Counted from the stretch's first letter, positions 10,461 through 19,750 are shown. The stretch is DNA of 64,000 nucleotides from Corynebacterium spheniscorum (GCF_900113445.1 NZ_FOPJ01000005.1:1-64000); one strand, 5' to 3'. Translations and numbers: made by a program. The notes: generated from the sequence alone by a model not told the origin.

Positions 10461-12938
10461 TTAGCCGCGCATCTCCGCGCCCACTCGCTTCGCCGCCAAC
10501 TCAGCAGCAGCCAAACGACCCTGCGAGCACTCCTCTTCAGTTAAGGTGCGGTCCTTAGCGCGGAAGGTTAAGGCGAAGGCCAAAGACTTCTTATCCTTAC
10601 CCAGCTGCTCTTCGGAGCGGTAGACATCGAAAAGCTGCGCGGATTCCAGCAGCTCACCGGCACCTTCCACAACAATGGCGCGGACTTCTTCAGCCGGAGT
10701 TTCCTCACCAACCACCAAAGCAAGATCCTGGTTAACCACCGGGAAGGCGGAGAGCACCGGGGAAGGCAAGACCTCATCGAAGGGCAGGCCATCGAGATTC
10801 AACTCCATGGCACAGGTACGCGCCGGCAGTTCCATTGCTTCGAGGATTTCAGGATGCAACTCGCCTGCATAACCTACAACGTGCGGCCCCACCTTAATTT
10901 CTGCACAGCGTCCCGGATGCCAGGGCAGTTGAGACGATCTCGAGAAAGCAATCTCGACACCCGCTGCGCGCGCCACGATGCGTGCGGACTCAATGGCATC
11001 TGCATAGGTGTAGGCGCGGCCTTCCCCCCAGGGACCTTCAAGTTCCAAGGCACCGGCGGCCACAGTGGCCACATGAAGCGGCTGCTCGGGGAGGGAATTG
11101 ATGACGCTGGCGATGGTGTCCTCATCCGGGCGTTGGGTAACGCTTGGCATCGGGGAGGTGTCTTCGCGCTTGAAAGCGACCTGCTGGAGGGCGAAAAGAG
11201 TGAGGTCGTGGCGGCCGCGGGCAACATTGCGGACAACGGCCTCCAACATGCTGGGCAGCAAGGTGGTGCCCAAAATGCCATGGTCGGATTCCAGCGGGTT
11301 TTGGACCTTAACGACATTGCGGCGCGGATCATCCACAGCCAAACCCCAGGTATCGAAAATACCATTCGCGATGAAGGGGGAGGGCAGGATTTCGGCGTAG
11401 CCGTTATAGGCCAGGGCGTGGCCCACCGCGCGGCGACGACGCTGACGCGGGGTCAAACCTGTGCCACCGACCGGGGTGGGAAGGATCGAGGGGATCGAGT
11501 CCAGGCCCTCGAGGCGAAGCACCTCCTCCACCAGATCCTCCGGCATGCTCAGATCGCCACGCCAGGTAGGTGGGGTGACCTCCAAGGTGTCCTCGCCGCT
11601 GACCTGGCAGCCAACCTCCTTGAGGCGATTGATCACGGTGCTAGTGGAATACTCCACCCCAGCAATCCGCGAAGGCATAGAAGCAGCCATGGTGATGGTG
11701 GGCAGCTGCGGGATCTCACCGACCAGGGTGCGACCAGGGGCCACTTCCCCACCGGCGATCTCCACCAGCAGGCGGGCAGCCAAATCCAAGGCGGCCTCGC
11801 AGAGTGCCGGGTCCACGCCGCGCTCGAAGCGACGCGAAGACTCCGAACTTAATTTGTGGCGACGCGAGGTGCGGGCAACCGTAATGGGATCCCAGCAGGC
11901 AGCCTCGAAATACACATCCGTGGTGTCATCGTTGATCTCCGAGGTGCAGCCACCCATCACCCCGGCAAGCGACTGAATGCCCTGATCATCGCAGATCACC
12001 ACATCTTCTTCCGACAGCTTGCGGGTGACATGGTCCAGGGTTTCTAAAGTCTCGCCCTGCTGTGCCAGACGAACATGCAAGCCCCCCTTGATGAGGTTGG
12101 CATCAAAAGCGTGCATGGGTTGACCCAGCGCCATCATCACATAATTGGTGACATCGGTGGCGGCATTAACCGGGCGCTGACCACAAAGCATCAGCTCACG
12201 CTGCAGCCAGAAAGGCGATTCCACGGCGGGATCAATGCCGCTGACCTTGCGGATACCAAAACGAATGGCCTTGGTGTCCTCATCGATGGCGACTGGGAGG
12301 ACCTCGCCATCGGTATGACCCAGCGGCTCGGCATTAATCGGGTCCTGGAACTTGAGGTTGAAGGCGCTGGCAAGTTCGCGGGTTAAACCGCGGGCAGAAA
12401 GCGCATAGCCGCGATCCGGGGTGACATTGACATCAAAGACGGTGTCCTGGACACCCACGATCTCGCGGGCATCCTCACCCGGGGTGCCTTTAGAAAGCAC
12501 AATGATGCCGGAGTTTTGCTTATCGGTAAACCCCAACTCCGAGGCGGAGCAAATCATGCCGGCAGACATGCGGCCATAGGTTTCCCGCGCGGAAATCTCG
12601 AAATTACCGGGCAGCACAGTACCGGGAAGGGAGACCACCACCAGGTCACCTTCCTTGAAATTGCGGGCACCGCAGACAATGGATTGCAGCTCGCCGGTGC
12701 CATTGGCTTGGCCAACGTTCACGTGGCAGTGGCGGATGGGCTTTTTGAAGCCGGTGAGCTCCTCGATGGACTCCACGCGGCCGACCACCAGCGGGCCAGT
12801 GGTTTCGGGGATGGGCTCATAACCTTCGGTTTCGAAGCCAACGCGCACGAAGCCGCTATCGAGTTCCTCCGGGGTGACAGACCAGCCGGGGTTGGACTCG
12901 CCAAGGATGCGGGTGACCCAGTTTTGACTAATAAGCAT
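10461..12938 (-). CDS. pheT: phenylalanyl-tRNA synthetase beta subunit
   Basis: This is the beta chain of the heterotetrameric class II enzyme that charges tRNA-Phe. The 825-residue length fits the long bacterial form. It has an N-terminal tRNA-binding (EMAP-like) domain (residues about 40-155), B3/B4 editing region, B5 domain, the inactive catalytic-like core and a C-terminal ferredoxin-fold anticodon-binding domain (about residues 730-825). It follows pheS by 33 bases. No clear terminator separates it from the arg promoter. Confidence 0.97.
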   Translation of the reverse strand: MLISQNWVTRILGESNPGWSVTPEELDSGFVRVGFETEGYEPIPETTGPLVVGRVESIEELTGFKKPIRHCHVNVGQANGTGELQSIVCGARNFKEGDLVVVSLPGTVLPGNFEISARETYGRMSAGMICSASELGFTDKQNSGIIVLSKGTPGEDAREIVGVQDTVFDVNVTPDRGYALSARGLTRELASAFNLKFQDPINAEPLGHTDGEVLPVAIDEDTKAIRFGIRKVSGIDPAVESPFWLQRELMLCGQRPVNAATDVTNYVMMALGQPMHAFDANLIKGGLHVRLAQQGETLETLDHVTRKLSEEDVVICDDQGIQSLAGVMGGCTSEINDDTTDVYFEAACWDPITVARTSRRHKLSSESSRRFERGVDPALCEAALDLAARLLVEIAGGEVAPGRTLVGEIPQLPTITMAASMPSRIAGVEYSTSTVINRLKEVGCQVSGEDTLEVTPPTWRGDLSMPEDLVEEVLRLEGLDSIPSILPTPVGGTGLTPRQRRRRAVGHALAYNGYAEILPSPFIANGIFDTWGLAVDDPRRNVVKVQNPLESDHGILGTTLLPSMLEAVVRNVARGRHDLTLFALQQVAFKREDTSPMPSVTQRPDEDTIASVINSLPEQPLHVATVAAGALELEGPWGEGRAYTYADAIESARIVARAAGVEIAFSRSSQLPWHPGRCAEIKVGPHVVGYAGELHPEILEAMELPARTCAMELNLDGLPFDEVLPSPVLSAFPVVNQDLALVVGEETPAEEVRAIVVEGAGELLESAQLFDVYRSEEQLGKDKKSLAFALTFRAKDRTLTEEECSQGRLAAAELAAKRVGAEMRG

Positions 12939-12971
12939 GAATAATTCTCCTGATTAACGTGGGTCGACGAG

Positions 12972-14048
<1,077 letters not shown>

Positions 14049-14094
14049 CTATTTTTAATGTGTTTTAGCTGTATTGGTTGGTTGCTAGGGGTTT

Positions 14095-14146
14095 GCTAGC
14101 TTGTGGCGCTAGCTTGTGGCGCTAGCTTGTGGCGCTAGCTTGGTGC
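14095..14146. repeat. 13-bp tandem repeat in the pheS leader (4 copies)
   Basis: Four head-to-tail copies of GCTAGCTTGTGGC occupy 14095-14146. The first three are identical and the fourth reads GCTAGCTTGGTGC. Each copy contains the self-complementary GCTAGC, so copies could pair with one another in RNA. They lie between the pheS start (14027) and a weak minus-strand -10 candidate TAAGAT (about 14171-14166). I see no phenylalanine-rich leader peptide. A replication-slippage microsatellite or an RNA regulatory element are both possible. Confidence 0.85.
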
Positions 14147-14221
14147 TGGAAATCAACGGTGTGTCATCTTACCTGCCTGGCTGTGGATCACTGCTACCTG
14201 TTGTCCACTTTTATTCAGTTC

Positions 14222-15058
14222 TTAATATGCGCCGCTATCTGCCGGGGTGCTTTGGGCTTTAGCTGAAGCGTGCAAACAGATAGCTGCAGCGCTGGCAAGG
14301 TTCAGGGATTCCGCCCGACCGCGGATGGGAATGCGTACGCGGTGATCGGCTTGGGCCAGGAGTTTAGGGCCAAGACCGTGGGCTTCATTGCCAAATAACC
14401 AGGCGGTGGGTTGGGCGAGCAGCTCATCAGCTTCATCCAAGTTAACCTCACCATCGGCGGCAGTGGCCAGGATCTGCAGGCCCTTGGCGCGGATTTGGCC
14501 GAGCAGGTCATTGGGGGTGCTTTTATCTTTTGCCACTGGGATGTGGAAGAGCGAACCAGCTGAGGCGCGAGCCGCCTTGGAACTAAGTGGGTCAACAGTA
14601 TCGCCAGCGAAGATCACAGCATCCGCACCCATCGCATCGCTGATGCGGATGAGAGACCCCGCGTTACCGGGTTCGGCGGTATTTACCGGGATGCTTAAAA
14701 GACGTGGGCGGCCAGCCAAAATTTTTCCGGTACCCCAAAGGACCTCTTTATCGCAGAGGGCGAACAGGCCGGTGCTGGTGACAGTGTCAGACAGCGACTT
14801 GGCGGCCTTGTCGGTGATGGGGTGAACGTAGACGCCGAGGTTTCCGGCGAGAGTGAGGATCTCATCGAAGCGTTCGGCGGCGGCTTCGGTGAGGAAAAGA
14901 TCGCGAGCACCGCCGGTGGCGATGGCGGCTTCCACACAATTTTCGCCTTCGACGAGGAAAACCGGGGATTTCTTGCGAGCGGCACTGCGGTGAAGTTTGG
15001 CGGCGTTAACGATGCGGGGGGTGCGCTCAGTAAAGGCAGAGCTGAAATCCAGGTTCAT
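14222..15058 (-). CDS. SpoU/TrmH-family RNA 2'-O-methyltransferase
   Basis: This SAM-dependent RNA ribose methyltransferase probably acts on rRNA (TsnR/RlmB-like). The 278-residue product from the ATG at 15058 has an N-terminal substrate-binding domain (FLVEGENCVEAAI) and the C-terminal SPOUT knot with GNAGSLIRISDAMGADAVIF, WLFGNEAHGL and ESLNLASAAAICL as motifs 1-3. Its location just after rplT is a conserved arrangement in actinobacteria. A terminator lies between rplT and this gene, so it may depend on read-through or its own promoter. The exact target nucleotide is unknown. Confidence 0.9.
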   Translation of the reverse strand: MNLDFSSAFTERTPRIVNAAKLHRSAARKKSPVFLVEGENCVEAAIATGGARDLFLTEAAAERFDEILTLAGNLGVYVHPITDKAAKSLSDTVTSTGLFALCDKEVLWGTGKILAGRPRLLSIPVNTAEPGNAGSLIRISDAMGADAVIFAGDTVDPLSSKAARASAGSLFHIPVAKDKSTPNDLLGQIRAKGLQILATAADGEVNLDEADELLAQPTAWLFGNEAHGLGPKLLAQADHRVRIPIRGRAESLNLASAAAICLHASAKAQSTPADSGAY

Positions 15059-15091
15059 GAGTGTTGACCCTAGCAAGTGCGGGACTTAAGC

Positions 15092-15136
15092 AAAAAGAAA
15101 AGCGCCGCAACATTCTGGGATGAATGTTGGGGCGCT
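15092..15136 (-). terminator. terminator of infC-rpmI-rplT operon
   Basis: On the minus strand AGCGCC-x-CAACATTC (15136-15122) pairs with its near-perfect complement (15115-15101), followed by TTTTCTTTTTG. It starts 14 bases after the rplT stop. Confidence 0.85.
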
Positions 15137-15149
15137 ATCTAGGTGAAGC

Positions 15150-15533
15150 TTAAGCAGCCTTCGGAGCGTTGACGTCCTCCGGCAGAGCAGCCTTAGCAGC
15201 CTTGCAGATGGCCGAGAAAGCAGCGAAGTCGTTGACGGCGAGTTCGGCGAGGATCTTGCGATCCACCTCGATGCCGGCGAGACGCAGGCCCTGGATCAGG
15301 CGGTTGTAGGTGATGTCGTTCATACGCGCAGCAGCGTTGATGCGGGTAATCCACAGCTTGCGGAACTCACTCTTGCGGGCACGGCGGTCCCGGTAGGAGT
15401 AAGTCATGGAGTGCAGCCACTGCTCCTTGGCCTTGCGGTAGAGGCGGGAGCGCTGGCCGCGGTAGCCCTTGGCGGACTTCAGAATTGCGCGACGCTTCTT
15501 CTTGGCGTTTACTGACCGCTTAACTCGTGCCAC
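15150..15533 (-). CDS. rplT: 50S ribosomal protein L20
   Basis: This is an early-assembly 23S rRNA-binding protein of the large subunit. The 127-residue sequence starts [19 protein letters not shown] and continues with the long basic helix and the conserved [23 protein letters not shown] block. It is the last gene of the conserved infC-rpmI-rplT operon, 77 bases after rpmI. In some bacteria L20 represses its own operon by binding the leader; whether this occurs here cannot be seen. Confidence 0.98.
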   Translation of the reverse strand: MARVKRSVNAKKKRRAILKSAKGYRGQRSRLYRKAKEQWLHSMTYSYRDRRARKSEFRKLWITRINAAARMNDITYNRLIQGLRLAGIEVDRKILAELAVNDFAAFSAICKAAKAALPEDVNAPKAA

Positions 15534-15610
15534 GGTAATACTTCCTTAAAACGAATAAAGGCTTCGGGTGTGTTGTAAAGGGTGAGGGACTAGAGCCCTA
15601 AAAATATTTT

Positions 15611-15805
15611 TTAGGCCTTGCCCAGCAGGCGCTTGACACGCTTGGTGTCAGCCTTGGACACATCGACGGTGCCCTTCAGACGGCGAGTGCGGGTGGAGGG
15701 CTTGCCCTCGAGCAGGTGGCGACGATTCGCTTGTTCGCGACGCAGCTTCCCGGAGCCGGTGATCTTCACACGCTTGGCGGTACCCTTGTGGGTTTTCTGC
15801 TTCAT
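15611..15805 (-). CDS. rpmI: 50S ribosomal protein L35
   Basis: This 64-residue basic ribosomal protein begins MKQKTHKGTAKRVKITGSGKL and has the conserved HLLEGKPSTRTRRL block. It sits 42 bases after infC and 77 bases before rplT in the standard order. Confidence 0.98.
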   Translation of the reverse strand: MKQKTHKGTAKRVKITGSGKLRREQANRRHLLEGKPSTRTRRLKGTVDVSKADTKRVKRLLGKA

Positions 15806-15847
15806 GAGATCTTGTCCTTCAAATCCCTGTAATAAAACTGGCGGTTA

Positions 15848-16369
15848 TTATTTCTTGCCCTTGCGGACTGGTCCTAGCACCATCGTCATATTGCGACCAT
15901 CCTGCTTCGGCTTGGTTTCCACAACGCCGTATTCGGCGACATCCTGAGCAAGACGATCGAGGAGACGGAATCCAAGTTCCGGACGCGATTGTTCACGGCC
16001 GCGGAACATGATGGTCACCTTGACCTTGGAGCCCTTTTCGAGGAAACGAACAACGTTCCCCTTCTTGGTCTCGTAGTCGTGGTCATCGATCTTCGGACGC
16101 AGCTTCTGCTCCTTGACCACGGTTTGCTGCTGGTTCTTGCGCGACTCACGAGCCTTTTGGGCCTGTTCATACTTGAACTTGCCATAATCCATGATCTTGC
16201 AGACCGGGGGTTTGGCGTTCGGAGCAACCTCGACAAGATCAAGATCGGCGTCATAGGCAAGCTTGCGAGCGTCGTCGGTGCGGACGATGCCCACCTGCTC
16301 CCCACCGGGGCCGACTAAGCGGACCTCGGGGACTCGGATGCGCTCATTAATGCGAGCTTCAGCGCTGAT
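15848..16369 (-). CDS. infC: translation initiation factor IF-3 (probable ATC start)
   Basis: IF-3 binds the 30S subunit and checks start-codon and initiator tRNA choice. The conserved protein begins [17 protein letters not shown] and runs to a lysine-rich end (173 residues). It has an N-terminal domain, a linker helix ([14 protein letters not shown]) and a C-terminal domain. No ATG, GTG or TTG lies near the conserved start. An AGGAG site (16379-16375) is followed after 5 bases by ATC (16369-16367), directly before the conserved sequence. A non-standard start is the known basis of IF-3 autoregulation (AUU in E. coli). An in-frame GTG at 16429 lacks a ribosome binding site and adds 20 unrelated residues. 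Confidence 0.9.
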   Translation of the reverse strand: MSAEARINERIRVPEVRLVGPGGEQVGIVRTDDARKLAYDADLDLVEVAPNAKPPVCKIMDYGKFKYEQAQKARESRKNQQQTVVKEQKLRPKIDDHDYETKKGNVVRFLEKGSKVKVTIMFRGREQSRPELGFRLLDRLAQDVAEYGVVETKPKQDGRNMTMVLGPVRKGKK

Positions 16370-16711
16370 GTGGACTCCTAAAATAGCAGGGCAAGAATGT
16401 ACATACCGAGCCACAATGCGGAGTATCACAATGAAAAATCCCGTGCCCTCTGCTGAGGTACACGGGAGATCACACTACAAAGGTGAGTAGTCAGGGTGGT
16501 AACTGTTAAGGCTACCGTGACTACACAATGCAATGACCTGTGTCCAACCGCTATAAGCGGCGGCATGAGGTGGGATGATCTCCTCTTGTGGCCCAAGCTC
16601 TCACAAGCTTCGGGCGGTAGTGGGCATAACCCTAGCAGTGATGCATTGCCAGCAGCAAATCATGTTCGCTGGAGGCGCAGCGGTGTGCCTGCTGGGGTTA
16701 GCCGGATGGGC
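16370..16711 (-). promoter_or_regulatory. infC upstream region and leader
   Basis: This 342-base stretch between the small membrane ORF and infC has no supportable gene. It holds a promoter candidate on the minus strand: TTGCTG (16658-16653), an 18-base spacer, then TAGGGT (16634-16629). It also holds a small CCGC-ttat-AGCGG hairpin near 16560, the GTAGTCA/TGACTAC inverted repeat and the terminator-like hairpin at 16433-16466. The result would be a structured leader of roughly 250 bases. A second promoter pair (TTGGAC 16547-16542, TGTAGT 16525-16520) is possible. Confidence 0.5.
16433..16466 (-). terminator. terminator-like hairpin in the infC leader (attenuator candidate)
   Basis: On the minus strand CCCGTG (16466-16461) pairs with CACGGG (16445-16440), with an inner CCTC/GAGG stem, and is followed by ATTTTT (16438-16433). 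It lies 64 bases upstream of the infC start codon. It could terminate upstream transcripts or attenuate the infC operon. An inverted repeat, GTAGTCA...TGACTAC (16524-16518 and 16493-16487), lies just upstream and could form part of an alternative fold. Confidence 0.7.
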
Positions 16712-16891
16712 TTAGCCTGCGGTGGCGAACAGCCAGAGCGCGATGCCGGCGGCAAGCACCAGGACCGTCACAATGGCGACCACCACTAAAACCATAGAAG
16801 AGGTGGTGTCCTTATCGCCGACGAAGTGATCCGCCGGCTCGATTGCGGGTTCGACGGGGTTGGTCGGGGACTTAGCAGGTTGTTCGCTCAC
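16712..16891 (-). CDS. small one-TM membrane protein (hypothetical, 59 aa)
   Basis: This short frame encodes 59 residues: a hydrophilic, proline- and acid-rich head (SEQPAKSPTNPVEPAIEPAD) followed by one strong membrane helix (residues about 33-56, MVLVVVAIVTVLVLAAGIAL). The predicted start is a GTG at 16891 with an AGGGG stretch almost touching it, so the true start is uncertain. It lies 43 bases after the last gene of the anchored-protein array and points toward infC. The clear head-plus-helix layout argues for a real gene. I do not recognise a family. Confidence 0.55.
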   Translation of the reverse strand: MSEQPAKSPTNPVEPAIEPADHFVGDKDTTSSMVLVVVAIVTVLVLAAGIALWLFATAG

Positions 16892-16934
16892 TCCCCTACC
16901 ATCTCAGTTTCTTCGGGTTTGGGCAAGAGGATGA

Positions 16935-17498
16935 CTAGCTAGCAAGACCGTCAAAGATGAAGTGCATCGCCATTTTAGTTTCCCCTTCACAAGTAAATGA
17001 TGTGCTTATGTCCATTGGCCTACAGGTCAGATCGACGTATTCATTCGAGAATGCGTCGAGGACGCTAATGTCGATTTTCTCGATGTCATGAGTCGGTTCT
17101 GAAAGTGGTACATGTTTTTGCAGCTCAGCTCCTACCACCTTCGCGAAACCACAACCACCGAAGTTTGCATGCACATAAAATTCCCAAAGCTCATCATGGC
17201 CGCAGCGGTAGTAGTTATTGCCGGTTACGTGCTGGTACTCGCTATCGCCAGCGGTTTGTAGCCAATCCTCGTGGATATTCTGCTGCGGGCTGGCCTCGGC
17301 GCTGCTCGGGGGCTGAGACACAGCAAGATTTTCGCTAGGTGTGGAGCGGTCCCAATAAAGCCAGAGGCCGGCCGCAACCACACAGGCCAGTAATAGTGCG
17401 ACGAGGCTTAGGACGTTGTGGTTTCTTTTCTTCTTTTGAGGTTGCCCGCCCGGAAGTTCGAACGGGTCATAGACGGGCGAGTTCTTCGGAGTAGGCAT
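16935..17498 (-). CDS. membrane-anchored Cys-domain protein (type E, last of array)
   Basis: This 187-residue protein has a short cytoplasmic N-terminus with a DPF motif and a KKKR stop-transfer stretch, one TM helix (about 28-49), a Ser/Pro linker (50-75) and an extracellular domain. The domain keeps four cysteines in the order seen in its neighbours: YRCGHDE, GGCGFA, LTCRP and FTCEG. It is the most divergent member and lies at the infC end of the array. It is separated from the next gene by 173 bases containing a weak hairpin. Function unknown. Confidence 0.8.
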   Translation of the reverse strand: MPTPKNSPVYDPFELPGGQPQKKKRNHNVLSLVALLLACVVAAGLWLYWDRSTPSENLAVSQPPSSAEASPQQNIHEDWLQTAGDSEYQHVTGNNYYRCGHDELWEFYVHANFGGCGFAKVVGAELQKHVPLSEPTHDIEKIDISVLDAFSNEYVDLTCRPMDISTSFTCEGETKMAMHFIFDGLAS

Positions 17499-17539
17499 AT
17501 TGTTTTCTCCTTAGCTTGATGCAGTGTGTGTTCTCTAGG

Positions 17540-17578
17540 AAAAATTTTTTGGTTGTCCGGGGCTTAATTCAACGGACA
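17540..17578 (-). terminator. possible terminator after the 17672-18268 gene
   Basis: On the minus strand TGTCCG (17578-17573) pairs with CGGACA (17559-17554), followed after a few bases by an A6T5 stretch. The distance between stem and T-run makes this a weak candidate. Confidence 0.35.
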
Positions 17579-17671
17579 CGCCGCATGGGAGCGATGCTCG
17601 AATCCCGGGATGAGAGCTCGGGATCGTTTAGTTCTGCTGCACGTGACGGTTGCGTGCTTCTACCCCGCTTT

Positions 17672-18268
17672 TTATGGCCTGCCGACAGCGCGTGCATAAA
17701 AATCCTCTCCGTTGTTTCCCACGCAACGCCATTCGGTTGGACTAATCCGATAGCACTCCAACGCAAGACTGAGACCCCCATCAGTGGAGACATTCACCAT
17801 CGGGTCTCTGTACAGGTAAGGGAAGATCGTGTGGCTAATTGGGGGAAGGAAGCGATTGATTTCCCTACAGCCCTGGTGTGGTCCTTTAGTGAGGAGAAGG
17901 ATGACACCATCGGAGGCACATGCTTCTGCGTCTTCGGGTACCGAAGTGCGGGATAAATCGCTTCCAGCGGAAGCTGAAATCGGGGTGATAGTGGTCGTCT
18001 CGCTGACAGTCGTGGTTACTTCTGCCGGCGATACCTCAGAACTACGCGGGGTGGATGCATTGGTGCGCGGTTGTTCTGTAAGTGCGGCACCTGTGCGTTG
18101 TTCTGTCGAAGTACTGCCTACCTCAGCGGTTGCGTCCGGCGGCACGGAATCCGGCTGATTGCGGAACCACCACAGTGCCGCTGCGGCGCCGAGGACAAGA
18201 ATCCAAGCGATAATGGCAAGCGCTGGTAACACGCGAGACCGTTTTGGCTGCTGATAAGAATTATCCAT
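17672..18268 (-). CDS. membrane-anchored Cys-domain protein, type A (copy 1)
   Basis: This is a 198-residue predicted type II membrane protein with a short basic tail (QQPKRSR), a TM helix (about 13-34), a Ser/Thr/Glu linker (about 36-100) and an extracellular domain. The domain shows the type A signature: VPEDAEACAS, a second cysteine in HQGCREIN, then LECYRISPTEWRCVGNNGEDFYAR. It is preceded by GGAAAA and lies 36 bases after its type B partner (18305-19021), forming the third B-A pair. Its end matches copies at 19256-19750 and 20377-20931. No known function. Confidence 0.85.
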   Translation of the reverse strand: MDNSYQQPKRSRVLPALAIIAWILVLGAAAALWWFRNQPDSVPPDATAEVGSTSTEQRTGAALTEQPRTNASTPRSSEVSPAEVTTTVSETTTITPISASAGSDLSRTSVPEDAEACASDGVILLLTKGPHQGCREINRFLPPISHTIFPYLYRDPMVNVSTDGGLSLALECYRISPTEWRCVGNNGEDFYARAVGRP

Positions 18269-18304
18269 GGGAGTTTTCCTGGTGGTGCTGCTGAGGTTCA
18301 GTGC

Positions 18305-19021
18305 CTAGGGCAAGTCAATGATGTGGCTATCTGGTGCTTTTTCGATGAATACGAGAAAGCTCTGGTCCGCCGAAGAGCAGGTAGATCTGCCCCCTGATGA
18401 TTCTTGGCAGCTCATTGCTATGAGGCCTTGGTCAGCAAGGTCTCCAGGAACAGACAATGAGCCCGCAATTAAACCCTCGCTATTGGACCCAAGGATTCCC
18501 TCCCTGAGAGCCTTGGAGAAAAGCATGGCGGTCCGCCGAGCGAAGAAGCAGGAAGTGCTCTGATTGCCGGCGAAAACAGCGTTTGTTTCTCGGATTCCAC
18601 AACTATGCGCCGCTGGTGGACCACCTGCCAGATGTAGAGGCTCGAACCAAGGTTGTGCGGGATGAACTTTGCCAATAAGTGGTTCACCCGGAGCTGCTTC
18701 CGAAAGCAGGCTAGGTATCGCGGTTTCAGTGAACGTAGTGGTTTCCGTAATGGTCTCTGCTGAAGCTTCTGCGGCAGAGGTGTCCGTGACTGTGCTGGGC
18801 GAAGGGATGACTGTTTCAGACGCAGTAGTCACCTGTGGCTGGGTACGACTTGTTGTCTCATGAGAAGCCGACCGCTCTGGGATGCTGATCCCTTCGGAGT
18901 AAATGAACCAACCTGCAGCACCTAAAAGAAGCAAGCCTAAAAGCACCCCAACAACTACTGGAGCTTCTTTCTTCTTTTTGGGTTGCGGTATATAGAAAGG
19001 ATCATTCGGCGAATTCGTCAC
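18305..19021 (-). CDS. membrane-anchored Cys-domain protein, type B (copy 1)
   Basis: This 238-residue protein has a DPF-containing tail with PKKKKE, a TM helix (about 23-42), a long Ser/Thr linker (about 48-108) and a type B domain. The domain starts PLIGKVHPAQPWFEPL and continues with cysteines in SCGIRE, TSCFFA, MSCQES and STCSS. It ends with LVFIEKAPDSHIID. The start is a GTG with no clear ribosome binding site. It follows a 234-base gap and opens the third B-A pair. It resembles 19759-20367 and 20958-21638 across the whole domain. Function unknown. Confidence 0.85.
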   Translation of the reverse strand: MTNSPNDPFYIPQPKKKKEAPVVVGVLLGLLLLGAAGWFIYSEGISIPERSASHETTSRTQPQVTTASETVIPSPSTVTDTSAAEASAETITETTTFTETAIPSLLSEAAPGEPLIGKVHPAQPWFEPLHLAGGPPAAHSCGIRETNAVFAGNQSTSCFFARRTAMLFSKALREGILGSNSEGLIAGSLSVPGDLADQGLIAMSCQESSGGRSTCSSADQSFLVFIEKAPDSHIIDLP

Positions 19022-19176
19022 TACTTAAAGATCTCATAACACAGGGTCTTAAACCAGCAGGTAAGCAGCCCGATAATGCCTTTTACATCCGGTGGGGATG
19101 TATTTTATTAACTACTTATGCTTATTTGATTGTTATCTCAGCAATATCGCTGGATAGTCTTCAGTTACAAGCGCAA

Positions 19177-19202
19177 ACACCCACCCTAAATAGGGAGGGT
19201 GT
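19177..19202. terminator. intergenic hairpin inside the array
   Basis: ACACCC-A-CCCTA (19177-19188) pairs with TAGGG-A-GGGTGT (19191-19202): an 11-bp stem with one A-A mismatch and a two-base loop. It lies between the second and third B-A pairs, about 55 bases after the 19256 stop on the minus strand. No U-tract follows on the minus strand, so it may be an imperfect terminator or RNA-stabilising structure. Confidence 0.55.
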
Positions 19203-19255
19203 CCGGGGATACTACGGTCTTTTATTTCCTTTTTGGGGGCGCGCTCTAGGTGGGT

Positions 19256-19750
19256 CTATAACCACTTGGCATAGAAGTCTTCACCATTGGGCCCAACGCA
19301 ACGCCAATCACGAGGGTTGAGTCGATAGCATTCCAAGATAAGCGGGCGCCCGTCCACCCCTTTCACGTCCGGAACATTTTCGGTCACGTAGATCTTTGGG
19401 TCGCGAGGATGTGCTTGCGCTTCCTCAGAAACTTTCTCAACAAACACATTGATTTCCTGGCAAGGCTGACCGCCCACACTCACCAACATGACCCCATTAG
19501 CGGAAGCGCATTCCACGCCATCTTCGGGAATCGTGGTCCTGTGGAGGTCTTCTTCAACCTTCGATGACTCAAGCGGAATCGTCGTCAAAGCCGCTGCACT
19601 CTCGCTAGCGTGAGTGCTTGCCTTGGGGGTTGTGCTGGAATTATCCTTTGCCCACCACATGAAGATAGCCGCGCCGAGGACCAACACCACAACGAGGAGT
19701 GCAATAATAGGCACGATATTTGCTGAACGGCCGCTACGAGGATTACCCAT
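19256..19750 (-). CDS. membrane-anchored Cys-domain protein, type A (copy 2)
   Basis: This 164-residue protein is the shortest type A copy. It has a basic tail (NPRSGRS), a TM helix (about 12-33), a short Ser/Thr linker and the extracellular domain with IPEDGVECAS, QPCQEIN, and the closing block LECYRLNPRDWRCVGPNGEDFYAK. It starts 8 bases after the stop of its type B partner (19759-20367) and is surely co-transcribed with it. It aligns with 17672-18268 over both signature blocks. Function unknown. Confidence 0.85.
   Translation of the reverse strand: MGNPRSGRSANIVPIIALLVVVLVLGAAIFMWWAKDNSSTTPKASTHASESAAALTTIPLESSKVEEDLHRTTIPEDGVECASANGVMLVSVGGQPCQEINVFVEKVSEEAQAHPRDPKIYVTENVPDVKGVDGRPLILECYRLNPRDWRCVGPNGEDFYAKWL

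Noticed and set aside
14095..14146. CRISPR-like repeat
   Set aside because: The 13-bp units are directly adjacent without spacers and there are no cas genes.
14147..14171. Phenylalanine leader peptide for pheST attenuation
   Set aside because: The only short frame from ATG near 14168 contains no phenylalanine codons and no terminator/antiterminator pair is evident.
16370..16429. infC start at the upstream GTG (16429)
   Set aside because: It lacks a ribosome binding site, follows a terminator-like hairpin directly, and adds 20 unconserved residues. AGGAG-N5-ATC is better placed.
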